Positions 62,179 to 64,000 of a DNA stretch of 64,000 bases are shown here, piece after piece. This DNA is from Dirofilaria immitis (taxonomy: Eukaryota > Nematoda > Chromadorea > Rhabditida > Onchocercidae), in the NCBI GenBank assembly GCA_024305405.1, contig JAKNDB010000087.1, positions 5,272,501 to 5,336,500 of the forward strand, given 5' to 3'. A program made the position numbers and the translations under genes. Position 1 is the stretch's first letter. Each line of letters starts with the position of its first letter. The notes below the pieces were generated by a model. It ran no database searches. It worked only from the letters and a program-made list of their open reading frames with translations, and had not been told where the DNA came from.

Positions 62179-64000
62179 TGCCATGGACCGCCAAGTTTTC
62201 TCCGATTGGTGCAATGATTTCTTTAATATTGCTTACATAAGAGCAGATTCATCCTAAAAAATGATTTCAGGGAATTATTTTAAGTCATTTTCGGATTAAA
62301 TAAATTAAACACCAATAGCCAGGCGTGCACGTTGTCTAACTTTGTCTTATGCTGATTCTAGATACTTATTCTATATATAGATGTCGATAGGTTATTAGGT
62401 TTCTAAGTCGGAAATCATCATAGTTAAGAAAAAATTGAAATTAAAACATAATTTTGAAATGACATAACAAATCAGAAGAGAATATAAACATAAAGAAGCA
62501 GAATGGGTAAAAATGAAAATATGTGGCGCCATTTTGAGTGAACGTTGTTGATGTTGAATACGAAATAAAGTTTTTCTTTTTAAAGGTTGGATTAGGATGG
62601 GAGGAGACGGGATGGTAAGAAAAAGGAAACATAACAGCAGGGTCAAAAGGAAGTAAAAGAGGTGCTGCTGGCCATAAAAACCATAAAAATTTGCGTAGAT
62701 TCCTAAAATAGTCGACCCGAGAAAAGATGGATAGGGTCGGAGAAAAGTTTTTTATCGGGGCATGGCCCAGAAGAAAAATGATTTTAGCTGCTCGCACAGT
62801 TTTTTGCGGTTTTTTCTTTTTTGCAATTTGAAGCAAAAAGCAAATATCTTGCTAACAAATATTAACCAGACGAATAGAAAAGAAATAACAGGCTGTAAAT
62901 ACACACACACAGACAAATATATATAACAGACAGACAGACAGACAGACGCACATACCAGCACATCAATAAAAAGTTTGATAAGTTGTGCAGTTTTGATATG
63001 AATGAACGCATAAAAATAACAATTAAACCATAGTACAATTATTGTCAGTGATAATTTAAATATTATCTAAAAACGTTTATTGCAATGAATTTAAGATGCC
63101 ACATTTCAAAATATATGGTTACTTTACAAACAATTCAATGCTTATGTGTATCATAGAGCTACAGGTCATGCATATAATTCTTTATCATCAGAGGTTATGT
63201 GTTTGTCATTTCCTCGTTGGTAGTAATATGTGTGATTCTTTAGTAATCATTAATAGTTTTAAATTTCCTTTCACCTTACAAAAAATTAAATGCCCCTATA
63301 AAGCCACTTTGTATTCTTAATCATGGCTAAAGTATATTTTGAATATGACAGATTTGCTTGCAAATATTCCTGACATTAAGATTAACCTAATATATTGAAT
63401 TCTTATTTTTATTCATGTAGTAAAGTAAGAAACTTGCAAAGAGAAGAAGAAAATGCAGCAGAGAAGTGGAATACAGCACTGTGAATCAAAAGCAGAAATG
63501 CATTAATCGCGTATAAATGAAAATTAAAACTAAAAAAATGAAGAAGAAAGAAGAGAAACGAAATTAAAAGGAAAAAAACGCAAGAAAATTTAATAAAATG
63601 AATGAAGAATCACCACAAAATTCTAATATTGCCAATTTGGAGCCAATTTTTGACATACATTGCGGTTTGCTTCACAGACTTTATATTGCGTGACCAGAGC
63701 TTTCGATGGAATTTTTTTAAATTAAAATTTTATTATCCAAACCGATAATGAAGCTTAAGCATCGTGAGCGTCGCATTTGGCATGAAGCTTAGAGATGGGC
63801 TGAGAGAGACAACACTAAATCCTTATGATTAATTCAAAAGCTAATCGTCATTTTTATTGAGAAAAAGAAAATTTTGTTATTAATCTTTAATCTTGCCACT
63901 TCGAAGTTTTTTTAAGATTGCTACCTCTTATTCAACTTTTCTTCGTACACAATTTTAAATATTCCGCACAATTTTTTTTTTATTCAATATCGTCGTGGTC
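62179..64000. other. Terminal region, no supported gene
   Basis: Overlapping minus-strand frames at 62395-62961 are Phe/Pro/Leu-rich and mutually exclusive, with no splice or family evidence. A (GACA)n tract lies at about 62927-62947. The remainder is AT-rich. Confidence 0.3.
62927..62947. repeat. (GACA)n short tandem repeat
   Basis: Five consecutive CAGA/GACA units next to a short (CA)n run. Confidence 0.75.

Noticed and set aside
62395..62961. Three overlapping minus-strand frames up to 131 codons
   Set aside because: They share the same bases in different frames, are Phe/Pro/Leu-rich and end in simple repeats, as expected of noncoding DNA.
1..64000. Search for Wolbachia-derived or other bacterial inserts, CRISPR arrays, tRNA, rRNA and spliced-leader genes
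   Set aside because: No bacterial-type long frames, ribosome-binding spacing, regular repeat-spacer arrays or conserved RNA sequences were recognised by eye.

Overview
The window looks like a contig from a nematode, most probably an AT-rich parasitic one of the filarial/spirurid type. The evidence is long AT-rich intergenic DNA, compact multi-exon genes with introns of about 50-850 bases, nematode-style TTTCAG acceptors, and animal gene families (DNAJC11, a BRI3-like protein, a divergent PP1-like phosphatase, a Ly6/uPAR-fold membrane protein and a large C2H2 zinc-finger protein). The organism call is an inference. I saw no bacterial operon, phage, CRISPR array, rRNA or tRNA.

Layout. Positions 1-4.7 kb hold nothing I can support. 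From 4.7 to 31.7 kb five recognisable genes lie on the minus strand: BRI3-like (4698-6441), DNAJC11-like (8889-12655), PPP phosphatase (17116-19191), Ly6-domain type I membrane protein (20082-22574) and an eight-finger zinc-finger protein (24655-31648, possibly with 5' exons out to 34733). A possible 59-residue two-exon gene (16699-16979) and an orphan terminal exon (14126-14203) lie between them. I rebuilt exon structures by hand from splice sites and phase. Joins agree in phase over 13 consecutive zinc-finger exons, the four BRI3 exons, and most joins of the other genes.

From about 35 to 64 kb the window is gene-poor. It holds many simple repeats (AAT/AGT, CAT, AGC, TA/GT, ATCC-type), a 21-bp minisatellite, two perfect hairpins and several coding-like segments. 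The better ones are plus-strand loci at 51796-53103, 54205-55528, 55899-56301 and 42017-42319, and a hydrophobic minus-strand exon at 56546-56744. None is recognised, and some may be decayed or chance.

A recurring feature is the single-base frame break inside otherwise convincing exons: two in DNAJC11, one in the phosphatase, one in the Ly6 gene, and probably several in the zinc-finger 3' end. They often sit in or beside short homopolymers. Residual indel errors in the assembly are the simplest explanation, though real lesions are possible. The recognised genes do unrelated jobs (mitochondrial inner-membrane organisation, small membrane protein, dephosphorylation, cell-surface protein, transcription), so I see no functional cluster and no clear novel system.
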